Part shown: piece by piece, positions 34,962-42,265 of the stretch
Layout of the letters: the number at the start of each line of letters is the position of its first letter
How positions within the stretch are numbered: the first letter of the stretch is position 1
Assembly (NCBI RefSeq): GCF_001571145.1
Contig: NZ_BCTF01000021.1
Span: forward strand, 1 to 64,000
Source: Hydrogenophaga flava NBRC 102514
GTDB lineage: Bacteria; Pseudomonadota; Gammaproteobacteria; Burkholderiales; Burkholderiaceae_C
DNA length: 64,000 bases
Direction of reading: 5' to 3'
Program-made: the position numbers and the translations under genes
The notes under the pieces: model-generated
What the model was told of the DNA's origin: nothing
Databases searched by the model: none
What the model saw: only the letters and a program-made list of their open reading frames with translations

Positions 34962-35177
34962 TCAACCGAGCCAGCTGTCGTCCGCCTTGGCGGCCCACTC
35001 TTCCAGCTGCCGCTCGGCTTCGTCCTTGGCAATGCCGTAGCGCTCCTGGATCTTGCCGGCGAGCTGGTCGCGGCGACCCGCGATCTCGCGCAGGTCGTCT
35101 CCGGTCAGTTTTCCCCACTGGGCCTTGGTCTGTCCGGCCAGTTGCTTCCAGTTGCCTTCGATGGTGTCCCAGTTCAT
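34962..35177 (-). CDS. csbD: CsbD-family stress protein
   Basis: A 71-residue hydrophilic protein matching CsbD/YjbJ over its entire length (MNWDTIEGNWKQLAGQTKAQ, then GKIQERYGIAKDEAERQL). CsbD proteins are abundant general-stress proteins of unknown mechanism, under the sigma-B regulon in Bacillus. It is the last gene of the leftward stress cluster 37201-34962. It also has a candidate operator 73 bases upstream, so it may be transcribed separately as well. Confidence 0.95.
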   Translation of the reverse strand: MNWDTIEGNWKQLAGQTKAQWGKLTGDDLREIAGRRDQLAGKIQERYGIAKDEAERQLEEWAAKADDSWLG

Positions 35178-35249
35178 ACAAGTCCTTTGTGGTGGCGGTG
35201 AACACCGCGTTCACCGTTCCTGTTTGTCGCAGGGCCGGGTTCCGGCGTC

Positions 35250-35265
35250 TGTGCGCCATCGAACC
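35250..35265 (-). promoter_or_regulatory. 16-bp Crp/Fnr-like operator upstream of csbD
   Basis: TGTGCGCCATCGAACC differs from the consensus at the last base. It lies 73 bases upstream of the csbD ATG. The hexamer at the standard 21-base spacing on the minus strand is GACAAA, a weak -10. Confidence 0.5.
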
Positions 35266-35281
35266 CGGATGCGCGTTGGGC

Positions 35282-35830
35282 TCAATCCTTGTCGGCGGGC
35301 ATGCCTTCGAGCAAATCGGCCAGTTCGTCTGCGTGCTCCTCTTCCACCGCCAGAATCTGCCGCAGCAGGTCGCTCGTGGTCGGGTCCAGGTCTTCGAGAA
35401 CACGGATCATGTCGCGGTAGCTGTCGATGGCAATGCGTTCGGCCACCAGGTTCTCGCGGATCATCTCGGGCAGGGTCTTGGCGGGCACGTATTCGGCGTG
35501 GCTGCGCTCGCTCAGGCTGTCGGGTGAAAAGTCGGGTTCACCGCCCAGCTGCACGATGCGCGCGGCCAGCTGGTCGGCGTGGCCCTGCTCTTCGTTGGAA
35601 TGCACCAGGAATTCGGCACCCACGGTCTGTCCATGAATGCCGCGCGCCATGAAGTGATGGCGGCGGTAGCGCAGCACGCAGACGATCTCGGTCGCCAGGG
35701 CCTCGTTGAGCATCTTCAGCACCCGGGACCGGTCGGCGCTGTAGCCCTCGGTGACGGCGCCGCGTTCGATGTGCTGGCGCGCCTGCTGGCGCAGCACCTT
35801 GACGCTCGTGAGTTTGTGATGGGAGTTCAT
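35282..35830 (-). CDS. Ferritin-like (bacterioferritin-type) di-iron protein
   Basis: A 182-residue four-helix-bundle protein. Di-iron ligands are visible in each helix: ALATEIVCVLRYRRHHF, EEQGHADQLAARI, ENLVAERIAIDSYRDM and AVEEEHADELADLL. It resembles bacterioferritin/Dps-like iron-storage or peroxide-detoxifying proteins. I prefer the ATG at 35830. A GTG at 35839 overlapping the upstream stop (GTGA) is an alternative that adds three residues. It directly follows the two-BON lipoprotein gene in the same stress operon. Confidence 0.88.
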   Translation of the reverse strand: MNSHHKLTSVKVLRQQARQHIERGAVTEGYSADRSRVLKMLNEALATEIVCVLRYRRHHFMARGIHGQTVGAEFLVHSNEEQGHADQLAARIVQLGGEPDFSPDSLSERSHAEYVPAKTLPEMIRENLVAERIAIDSYRDMIRVLEDLDPTTSDLLRQILAVEEEHADELADLLEGMPADKD

Positions 35831-35835
35831 GGCGC

Positions 35836-36420
35836 TCACTTCTTGATCATGAGTTCGTTCTTCACGCCGCTCACCCCTTCGGCAGCGGCGGCCAGCTTGC
35901 CCGCCTGCTCGATCTGGTCCGGGCTGTTCACAAAGCCGGTCAGCTGCACTTCACCCTTGAAGGTCAGCACGCTGATGTCGAGGCTCTTGATGCCTGGGTC
36001 GGCCAGCAGCGCGGACTTGACCCGTCCCGTGACCGCGGTGTCGTCGATCGCGGAACCCACGGTGCCGGGAGCGCCTTTGAGGGAAATGCCGTTCTCCACA
36101 TCGGTCACACCGGCCACAGCCCGGGTCAGCGCCAGGGCCTGTTCAATCTGAGCCTGGCTGTCGACAAACCCGCTGAGTTGCACCACGCCCTTGCGGGTTT
36201 CGACCTGCAGGTCGAGGCTCTTGACCAGGTCGTCGGCGATCAGCGCGGACTTGACGCCTGAAGTGATCACGGTGTCGTCCACCTGGGTTCCCAGGGTCAT
36301 GGGCGGTGATGGCGGCACGACGAGCTCCGGTTCGGCAGGCTTGTTGCAAGCCCCGAGTGCGGTCAGGGCCAGGAGGCCGGTGGCCAGGACAGTGGTCCGG
36401 ATGCGGTATTGATGGGTCAT
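35836..36420 (-). CDS. Lipoprotein with two BON domains
   Basis: A 194-residue periplasmic lipoprotein (lipobox LGAC, Cys near 25) with a Pro-rich spacer and two tandem BON domains: DDTVITSGVKSALIADDLVK and DDTAVTGRVKSALLADPGIK open the repeats. This is the OsmY layout. OsmY is a periplasmic osmotic-shock and envelope chaperone-like protein. It lies 31 bases after the SDR gene and overlaps the ferritin-like gene region, indicating one transcript. Confidence 0.92.
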   Translation of the reverse strand: MTHQYRIRTTVLATGLLALTALGACNKPAEPELVVPPSPPMTLGTQVDDTVITSGVKSALIADDLVKSLDLQVETRKGVVQLSGFVDSQAQIEQALALTRAVAGVTDVENGISLKGAPGTVGSAIDDTAVTGRVKSALLADPGIKSLDISVLTFKGEVQLTGFVNSPDQIEQAGKLAAAAEGVSGVKNELMIKK

Positions 36421-36451
36421 GAGGGGCTCCTTGGGTTGAAAAAAAGAACGC

Positions 36452-37201
36452 TCAGCGGGCGAGATAGCCGCCGTCGACGGGGTGGTACGAGCCGGTGACG
36501 AAAGATGCTCGGGTGGAGGCCAGCCAGACCACGAGCTCGGCCACCTCTTCGGGCAGGCCCAGGCGACCGATGGGATGTGCCGCCACCAGCGCGGCGTGCA
36601 CGGCGGGGTCCGCGTCCAGCGCGCTGATCATGGGCGTCTGGATGAAGCCGGGACCGACCGCATTGATGCGCACGCCCTGTGCGCTGTATTCGAGCGCGGC
36701 CGCCTGTGTGAGACCCAGCACACCGTGTTTGGCGGCGGTGTAGGCGGCGGCCGTGGCAAAGCCGACCGTGCCCAGGATGGAGGCGACGTTGACGATCGCG
36801 CCGCCGCCGCTGCGCAGCAGGGCCGGGATCTGACAGCGCATGCCATAGAAGACACCGGAGAGGTTGACGTTGATGACCTGTGCCCAGCCGTCCAGCGGGT
36901 AGTCGGCCAGCAGCGCCGACGGGCCGCCGATGCCGGCGTTGTTGCAGGCCACATCCAGCCGGCCGAAATGCGCCATGGTCTGGTCCACCAGGGCCTGGGC
37001 GTCGTCGGGCTGTCCCACGTCCGACGTGGCGAACAGCGCCTCGGTGCCCAGGTCGCGCACCTGCCGCAGGGTCTCGTTGCCCGCGTGTGGGTCCAGGTCG
37101 GCCAGTACCAGGAGCGCGCCCTCGCGGGCGGCGACCAGCGCGATGGCTCGGCCAATGCCCGATGCGGCCCCGGTGACGAGCACCACTTTGTCTGTCAGCA
37201 T
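36452..37201 (-). CDS. Short-chain dehydrogenase/reductase
   Basis: A 249-residue classical SDR. The cofactor motif is TGAASGIGRA (about 11-20), with Asp after the second strand (VLADLD), pointing to NAD. NNAG is followed by the catalytic Ser in VNVASILG, Tyr in AAYTAAKHG (YxxxK) and the C-terminal PVDGGYLAR. I start at 37201 (MLTDKVVLVTGAAS). The long upstream extension is rejected. The substrate is unknown. It heads the leftward stress operon, with a candidate operator and the -10-like TAAGGT (37296-37291) upstream. Confidence 0.92.
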   Translation of the reverse strand: MLTDKVVLVTGAASGIGRAIALVAAREGALLVLADLDPHAGNETLRQVRDLGTEALFATSDVGQPDDAQALVDQTMAHFGRLDVACNNAGIGGPSALLADYPLDGWAQVINVNLSGVFYGMRCQIPALLRSGGGAIVNVASILGTVGFATAAAYTAAKHGVLGLTQAAALEYSAQGVRINAVGPGFIQTPMISALDADPAVHAALVAAHPIGRLGLPEEVAELVVWLASTRASFVTGSYHPVDGGYLAR

Positions 37202-37317
37202 GGAGTGACCCCAATCCAGGATGGCGACCGTGAACGTCAACGGACGCAGGCCCTGTCGATAGCGGACGCCACCGGCGGGGAGATGGTTGGACCTTAGGGT
37301 GTGGTGTGCAGGGGGTC

Positions 37318-37333
37318 TGTGCGCTACCTGACA
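37318..37333 (-). promoter_or_regulatory. 16-bp Crp/Fnr-like operator upstream of the SDR operon
   Basis: TGTGCGCTACCTGACA keeps the left half-site and most of the right. On the minus strand TAAGGT (37296-37291) lies 21 bases away and is a good -10 for the SDR-BON-ferritin-csbD operon. Confidence 0.55.
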
Positions 37334-37399
37334 GAGCATGGCGCCAAGGAGGGGTCCGAAACCCGCGCGCACCAGCGTTGCGGTGTTCGCAGGAGTACC

Positions 37400-38509
37400 A
37401 TGGACCGCCTCAGGGGTGCGCTGGACGTGACACCGCCCCGCACCGATTCGCTTGAATCGCCAGTGGTGGCAGCGCCGCCCCTGGTGGGACAAGTCCTTTT
37501 CAGGAGCTGTCCCTTGTCAACCAGACGAACCAAACCGCCGGTCGCCGACACAGGTGAACACGCCGAGCTGCACCGGCAGGGGGCCAAGGCCGCCGCTCGC
37601 GGCGATGCACGTGCGACGAACCCGATGCTCGACGTGGTCAACCAGCCCGATGCCACTGGCGAGAGCAACACGGTGTGGACGGGGCGCCGAGACGCATGGG
37701 ATCGAGGCCACACCACGCAGCTCGCACCGGCCGGCGAGCTGCTGAGCAGTGTGAAGACCGCTGCACCCTCCCTGGGCTCGCGGGATGAGGCCCTGTTCGG
37801 CGTCACCCGCGTGCTCACCTTTGCGGGTGCCAGCGGACTGACGGAAGCCAGCGGGTTCTTTTTCGAGCGAGATGCCCGGCTGTACCTCGTCACCAGCCGG
37901 CATGTGCTGTTCGATGCCCAAAGCGGGCACGCGCCCGACCGCATCGAGATCGAGATGCACACCGATGAGCGCGATCTGACACAGATGGCCCGCTTGTCGA
38001 TCCTGCTTCACCGCGATGGCGTGGCCACATGGCACCAGGCCAGCGACAGCGGCGGAGAGATCGATGTGGCCACCATCCAAATCGATCGGAATGCGATGCC
38101 AACGGGCTGCGTGCTGCAGCCATTCAGGCCGCAGCACCTGGCGGTGGGGTTCGATCAATTCGATGTGGGCGACCGGCTGGCCATTCCGGGATTTCCCCTC
38201 GGCTTCTTCGACACCGTGCACCACCTGCCGGTGGTGCGCCAAGCCAGCATCGCATCGTTCTTCGGCATCCGCTTCCAGGGACAGGGCCTCTTCCTTACCG
38301 ATGCCCGGATGCACCGTGGCAGCAGTGGCTCGCCGGTGCTGGCGCGTCTGGACGGCGACGGTGCAGGGCACCCGCGGTGGAGTCTGCTGGGCGTGCACTC
38401 CAGCCGCATGGACATGGCCACCCGCGACCTGGTGCAGGACGAATCACTGGGGCTGAACTGCGCCTGGTATGCCGATGTCCTGATGACCTTGACGACCGGT
38501 GACCTTTGA
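37400..38509 (+). CDS. Trypsin-like serine peptidase
   Basis: A predicted S1-type (trypsin-like, double beta-barrel) peptidase of 369 residues if started at 37400, where AGGAG lies just upstream. The triad is His in LVTSRHVLFD, Asp in GGEIDVATIQI and Ser in HRGSSGSPVLA, all present in the right order. The first 125 residues are polar and low-complexity with no obvious signal peptide or domain, so a later start (37625) is possible. No PDZ domain is present. It is divergent from the SDR operon and possibly shares its stress control. Confidence 0.8.
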   Translation: MDRLRGALDVTPPRTDSLESPVVAAPPLVGQVLFRSCPLSTRRTKPPVADTGEHAELHRQGAKAAARGDARATNPMLDVVNQPDATGESNTVWTGRRDAWDRGHTTQLAPAGELLSSVKTAAPSLGSRDEALFGVTRVLTFAGASGLTEASGFFFERDARLYLVTSRHVLFDAQSGHAPDRIEIEMHTDERDLTQMARLSILLHRDGVATWHQASDSGGEIDVATIQIDRNAMPTGCVLQPFRPQHLAVGFDQFDVGDRLAIPGFPLGFFDTVHHLPVVRQASIASFFGIRFQGQGLFLTDARMHRGSSGSPVLARLDGDGAGHPRWSLLGVHSSRMDMATRDLVQDESLGLNCAWYADVLMTLTTGDL

Positions 38510-38823
38510 TGAAACAGCGCTCAGGGAGCGACATGGCCTTGCTGTCCAGAAAGTTGTTCATGCCGAGGACAGCGCTGTTTCTGAATCGACCCGGGAGTCT
38601 TGGAATCCAGGGTCGATTGAGGTGGCGAGCAGGTCTGACAGCCATGGGCAGAAGACGATTCGCGGCATCAAGGGGCTCAAAGTCGACGACAGACCTCTGA
38701 TCGCAGTGGCCTGGCCGCTTTCGGTGGGTTAGTAGTCGTTCAAAGAACATGGACCGACGTCCGTTGTCAGCCTCGACCTGTCATCCCTGGCGAACCAACA
38801 ATTCCTCAACGCGCCCACAACCC
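38510..38823. other. Gene-free interval
   Basis: About 310 bases between the peptidase and the VOC gene. Short overlapping frames exist on the plus strand (for example 38506-38700) but they lack ribosome binding sites and any family pattern. The composition is less GC-rich than the genes around it. I see no repeat, tRNA or terminator. Confidence 0.5.
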
Positions 38824-39201
38824 ATGACCTCCCCCTTCCTGCACCCCGCCATTCCGCAACTGCCAAGCGGAGACCTGCAGCGCACGGCCGACTTCTTCCG
38901 TGACCGGCTGGGTTTCACGGACTTCAGGCTGTTTCCCGAGCACGGGCACCTCATCGTCCTGCGTGGATCGGCAGAGATCCACTTCTGGTTGGCCGCGTCG
39001 GAAGACGAGGCGCGGCACCATGGAAGTGCCAGCAGTTGCTACATCCGGGTTCAGCACATCGAGCAGTTGCACCAGGAGCTGGTGCAGCTGCAAGCGCCAT
39101 TTCGCTATGGCCTGACGCGCCAGCCCTGGGGCATGCACGAAATGCAGGTGGACGACCCTTTTGGCAACGCCATCCGCTTTGGTGAAGAGCTCAGCGACTG
39201 A
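38824..39201 (+). CDS. VOC family (bleomycin-resistance-like) protein
   Basis: A 125-residue vicinal-oxygen-chelate protein of the bleomycin-binding/glyoxalase subgroup. It starts MTSPFLHPAIPQLPSGDLQR and ends EMQVDDPFGNAIRFGEELSD, the usual closing motif with the conserved Asp and Glu. Relatives sequester bleomycin-type antibiotics or catalyse unrelated metal-dependent reactions. Nothing here distinguishes the two. The start is chosen at 38824, because the longer frame is out of register with the family. Confidence 0.9.
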   Translation: MTSPFLHPAIPQLPSGDLQRTADFFRDRLGFTDFRLFPEHGHLIVLRGSAEIHFWLAASEDEARHHGSASSCYIRVQHIEQLHQELVQLQAPFRYGLTRQPWGMHEMQVDDPFGNAIRFGEELSD

Positions 39202-39276
39202 GCCAGTGACGCTCGTCCGCCAGATCGCGTGGGCGCTACAGTGGGTGCCGGACCCACACCGAGACAGACACCCCCC

Positions 39277-39711
39277 ATGAGCCTCGAATGGAGCGACAGC
39301 CAGGACACGATCAACTGGCACGAGTTGCAGAACCTCTACCGCCTGGCCCCGTTGGGCGACAAGTCGGTCGAGCTGTTGCAGACGGTGTTCACGAACAGCC
39401 GTTTCAAGTGTTTCGTGCGCGACGAGGCGGGCCGGCTGGTCGCAGCCGGGCGCGTGCTGTCGGACGGTGCGGACTGTGCCTACCTGTGTGATGTGGCGGT
39501 GATGCCCGATCACCAGGGCACAGGGCTCGGGCGGGCGGTGGTGCAGCGGCTGCTCGACCACTGCAAGGGACACCGCAAGATCATCCTGTACGCGGTGCCG
39601 GGCAAGGAAGACTTCTACCGCCGGCTTGGCTTCATGCGCCTGCTGACCGGCATGGCCATCTTCGAGGACCAGGCCGCGGCCATCGCGCGCGGCCACCTGG
39701 GCGAGGTCTGA
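39277..39711 (+). CDS. GNAT-family N-acetyltransferase
   Basis: A 144-residue GCN5-related acetyltransferase. Motif A is DVAVMPDHQGTGLGRAVVQR (the acetyl-CoA pyrophosphate loop, about 71-90), followed by the strand-helix KIILYAVPGKEDFYRRLGF of motif B. The substrate is unknown. It stands alone on the plus strand between the VOC gene and a convergent exporter gene. Confidence 0.92.
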   Translation: MSLEWSDSQDTINWHELQNLYRLAPLGDKSVELLQTVFTNSRFKCFVRDEAGRLVAAGRVLSDGADCAYLCDVAVMPDHQGTGLGRAVVQRLLDHCKGHRKIILYAVPGKEDFYRRLGFMRLLTGMAIFEDQAAAIARGHLGEV

Positions 39712-39736
39712 AGCCCTCCGGCGGCGCGGGGTGGCC

Positions 39737-40624
39737 TCACTGCACGATTTCGTCGGCCGGTCCGCGGTGCGTGTCGGGTTGGGCCGTGGCGGCGCTGCCT
39801 GCAGCGGCACCCATCACCAGCAGAATGGCCAGCCACTGCAGGCCGGTGAGGTGTTCGTCGAGCACCAGCACCCCCATAAGCGCGGCCACGGCCGGCTCCA
39901 TGCTGGCCATGACGCCGAAGGCGGCGGGCGTGAGGCGCTTGAGCGCCACCATCTCCAGCGAGATCGGCACCGCGCTGGACACGGCCGCAACGCCCAGGCC
40001 GAACAGCAGGATCCCGGGATCGAGCAATGCGCTGCCTGCGTGCCAGACGCCGAAAGGAACCACGGTGACCGCGGCCATGGTCAGGCCCAGCGCCACCGAG
40101 TGCCCCGCGTGCAGGTGGCCGACTTTCTTGCCGAACAGGATGTACGCGGCCCAGAACACGGCCGCGCCCAGGCCGAACATCACACCCACCGGGTCCAGGC
40201 TGGTCACGTCGTGGCCCAGCGGCAGCAGCAGGGCCAGCCCGGCGATGGCGAAGGCGATCCAGAGGTAGTCGATGGCGCGGCGCGAGGTGAAGAAGGCCAC
40301 GGCCAGCGGCCCGCTGAACTCGATGGCCACCGCGACGCCGAACGGGATCGTCTGGATCGACTGGTAGAACATCAGGTTCATGCAGCCCAGGGCCATGCCG
40401 TAGCGCACCAGGCTTTTCGCGTCGGCGCGCGTGGTGGTCCAGCGCCAGGGCCGCCAGATCAGCAGCAGGATCAGGGCCGAGAAGCCCACGCGCAGCGCGG
40501 TGGTGCCCAGCGCACCGACCTGCGGGAACAGCTGTTTGCCAAACGAGGTGCCGATGCCCAGCGCGACGACCGAGCCGAGCACGGCCAGCAGGGGCACGGC
40601 CTGTGCCCAGCGGTTGGAACTCAC
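39737..40624 (-). CDS. EamA/DMT-superfamily exporter (RhtA-like)
   Basis: A 295-residue inner-membrane protein with ten predicted helices in two EamA repeats. The second repeat includes AVSSAVPISLEMVALKRLTP and AAFGVMASMEPAVAALMGVL, characteristic of the RhtA threonine/homoserine exporter branch. It starts with GTG at 40624, eight bases after the aroE stop, so the two genes form one transcript. Substrates are probably small amino acids or metabolites, but specificity cannot be read from sequence. Confidence 0.88.
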   Translation of the reverse strand: MSSNRWAQAVPLLAVLGSVVALGIGTSFGKQLFPQVGALGTTALRVGFSALILLLIWRPWRWTTTRADAKSLVRYGMALGCMNLMFYQSIQTIPFGVAVAIEFSGPLAVAFFTSRRAIDYLWIAFAIAGLALLLPLGHDVTSLDPVGVMFGLGAAVFWAAYILFGKKVGHLHAGHSVALGLTMAAVTVVPFGVWHAGSALLDPGILLFGLGVAAVSSAVPISLEMVALKRLTPAAFGVMASMEPAVAALMGVLVLDEHLTGLQWLAILLVMGAAAGSAATAQPDTHRGPADEIVQ

Positions 40625-40631
40625 GTCGAGA

Positions 40632-41453
40632 TCAGGCCAGGGGAATCGTGAAGCGCTGAATCACCGGCTTCGTGTCCGGTCGCACGCCGCGCCACCATTC
40701 GAAGGCCTCGGCGGCCTGTTCGACCAGCATGCCCACGCCGTCGGCCAGCTGCGTCACGCCGGCGGCCAGCGCCTGTTTCAGGAAGGGCGTGAGGCCCTTG
40801 CCGTAGACCAGGTCGTAGGCGAGGGCGCCGGGCGCGAACACGCCCGCGGGCAGCGGCAGCTCGTCCTTGGAGAGGCCGGTGGAGGTGGCGTTGAGCACCA
40901 CGTCGAAGGTCTCGCCAGTGAGTTCGTCGTAGCCGCCGGTCTGCAGGCTGGCGTGCGCCGCGAAGTCGGCCTTGAGGCCGTGGGCCTTGGCGGCGGTGCG
41001 GTTGGCAATCGCGATCACGGCGGGCTTCTGCGCCGCAATGGGCAGGATGGCGCCGCGCGTGGCGCCGCCCGCACCGCAGATCAGCACCCGCTGGCCCGCC
41101 AGCGACACGCCCAGGTTGCGCTGAATGTCGTTCACCAGGCCTAGGCCGTCGAAGTTCTGCGCCCAGATGCGGCCGCCCTCGAACTTGAGCGCGTTGACCG
41201 CGCCGGCCAGCCGGGCGGACTCCATCGGGTCGGTGGCGATCTCGAAGGCCTGCAGCTTGAAGGGGATGGTGACGTTCATGCCCCGGCCGCCCGCGGCAAT
41301 GAAGGCCTCGACCGTGGCGCGGAAGCCGTCCAGCGGGCCTTCGATGGCGGTGTATTCGATGTCCTGCCCGGTGGCCTGCGCAAAGGCGCCGTGGATCAGG
41401 GGGGACTTGCTGTGGCCAATGGGGTTGCCGATGACGGCATAGCGGTCGGTCAT
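40632..41453 (-). CDS. aroE: Shikimate 5-dehydrogenase
   Basis: A 273-residue NADP-dependent shikimate dehydrogenase that reduces 3-dehydroshikimate in aromatic amino-acid biosynthesis. The substrate-binding N-domain shows YAVIGNPIGHSKSPLIHGAF and NVTIPFK with the catalytic Lys. The Rossmann domain shows GAGGATRG and the NRT motif (IANRTAAK) that reads NADP. The conserved NTDG motif is NFDG here: the catalytic Asp is kept but Thr is replaced by Phe. It is convergently isolated from its pathway partners and divergent from the dsbA-like gene. Confidence 0.95.
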   Translation of the reverse strand: MTDRYAVIGNPIGHSKSPLIHGAFAQATGQDIEYTAIEGPLDGFRATVEAFIAAGGRGMNVTIPFKLQAFEIATDPMESARLAGAVNALKFEGGRIWAQNFDGLGLVNDIQRNLGVSLAGQRVLICGAGGATRGAILPIAAQKPAVIAIANRTAAKAHGLKADFAAHASLQTGGYDELTGETFDVVLNATSTGLSKDELPLPAGVFAPGALAYDLVYGKGLTPFLKQALAAGVTQLADGVGMLVEQAAEAFEWWRGVRPDTKPVIQRFTIPLA

Positions 41454-41530
41454 GGTGCGGGGCGCGGAAGGAAGCAGGGGCTTTGGAAAGGCAGCCTGCG
41501 ATTGTCGCGCATGGGGGCTACCATGCCGCG

Positions 41531-42184
41531 ATGACCAAGACTCTCAAGATCGATTTCGTCTCCGATGTGTCCTGCCCCTGGTGCGCGATCGGCCTGGCCG
41601 GCCTGGAGCGTGCGCTGGAACGGGTGCAGCCGGATATCGCGGCCGAGCTGCACTTTCAGCCTTTCGAACTGAACCCGCAGATGGGCCCCGAGGGCGAGGA
41701 CGTGGGCGAGCACCTGACGAAAAAGTACGGCAGCACGCCGGAACAGCAGGCGCAGATCCGCGAGACCATCCGCCAGCGCGGCGCGGAGGCCGGCTTTGCC
41801 TTCAACAAGGACGGCCGCGGCCGCATCTGGAACACCTTCGACGCGCACCGCCTGCTGACCTGGGCCGAGGCCGAAGGGGCCCCGGGCCAGCAGTTGGCCC
41901 TCAAGCGCGCGCTGATGGAGGCGCACCACGGCCGCGCCGAAAGCCCGGCCGACGCAGCGGTGCTGCTGGCGGCGGTGAAGCAGGCGGGCCTCGACGAAGA
42001 CCGTGCCCAGCGGGTGCTGGCCAGCGACGAGTTCAGCGACGAGGTGCGCGAGCGCGAACAGTTCTACACCGGCCACGGCATCCACTCGGTGCCGGCGGTG
42101 ATCGTCAACGACCGGCACCTGATTTCGGGTGGGCAGCCGGCCGAGGCCTACGAGCAGGCACTGCGGCAGATCGCCGCCGGTTGA
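41531..42184 (+). CDS. DsbA-family oxidoreductase (FrnE-like)
   Basis: A 217-residue thioredoxin-fold protein with the active-site SCPWC near residues 14-18 and the helical insertion of the FrnE/2-hydroxychromene isomerase group (KYGSTPEQQAQIRETIRQRG). A cis-Pro loop (GIHSVPAVIVND) lies near 185. No signal peptide is present, so it is cytosolic, as usual for FrnE-like proteins. These help reduce or isomerise disulfides during oxidative stress. The start is set at 41531. Confidence 0.9.
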   Translation: MTKTLKIDFVSDVSCPWCAIGLAGLERALERVQPDIAAELHFQPFELNPQMGPEGEDVGEHLTKKYGSTPEQQAQIRETIRQRGAEAGFAFNKDGRGRIWNTFDAHRLLTWAEAEGAPGQQLALKRALMEAHHGRAESPADAAVLLAAVKQAGLDEDRAQRVLASDEFSDEVREREQFYTGHGIHSVPAVIVNDRHLISGGQPAEAYEQALRQIAAG

Positions 42185-42265
42185 TGCCCTGGTGCGGGCC
42201 GCAGCCGTGACCTGTGGCACGGCGCGGCGGTGATTCGTTGTCTAATTTGCAACAAACACCGCACC

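Noticed and set aside
38499..38732. Two short overlapping frames after the peptidase gene
   Set aside because: No ribosome binding site, no family resemblance and lower-complexity composition. Treated as non-coding.
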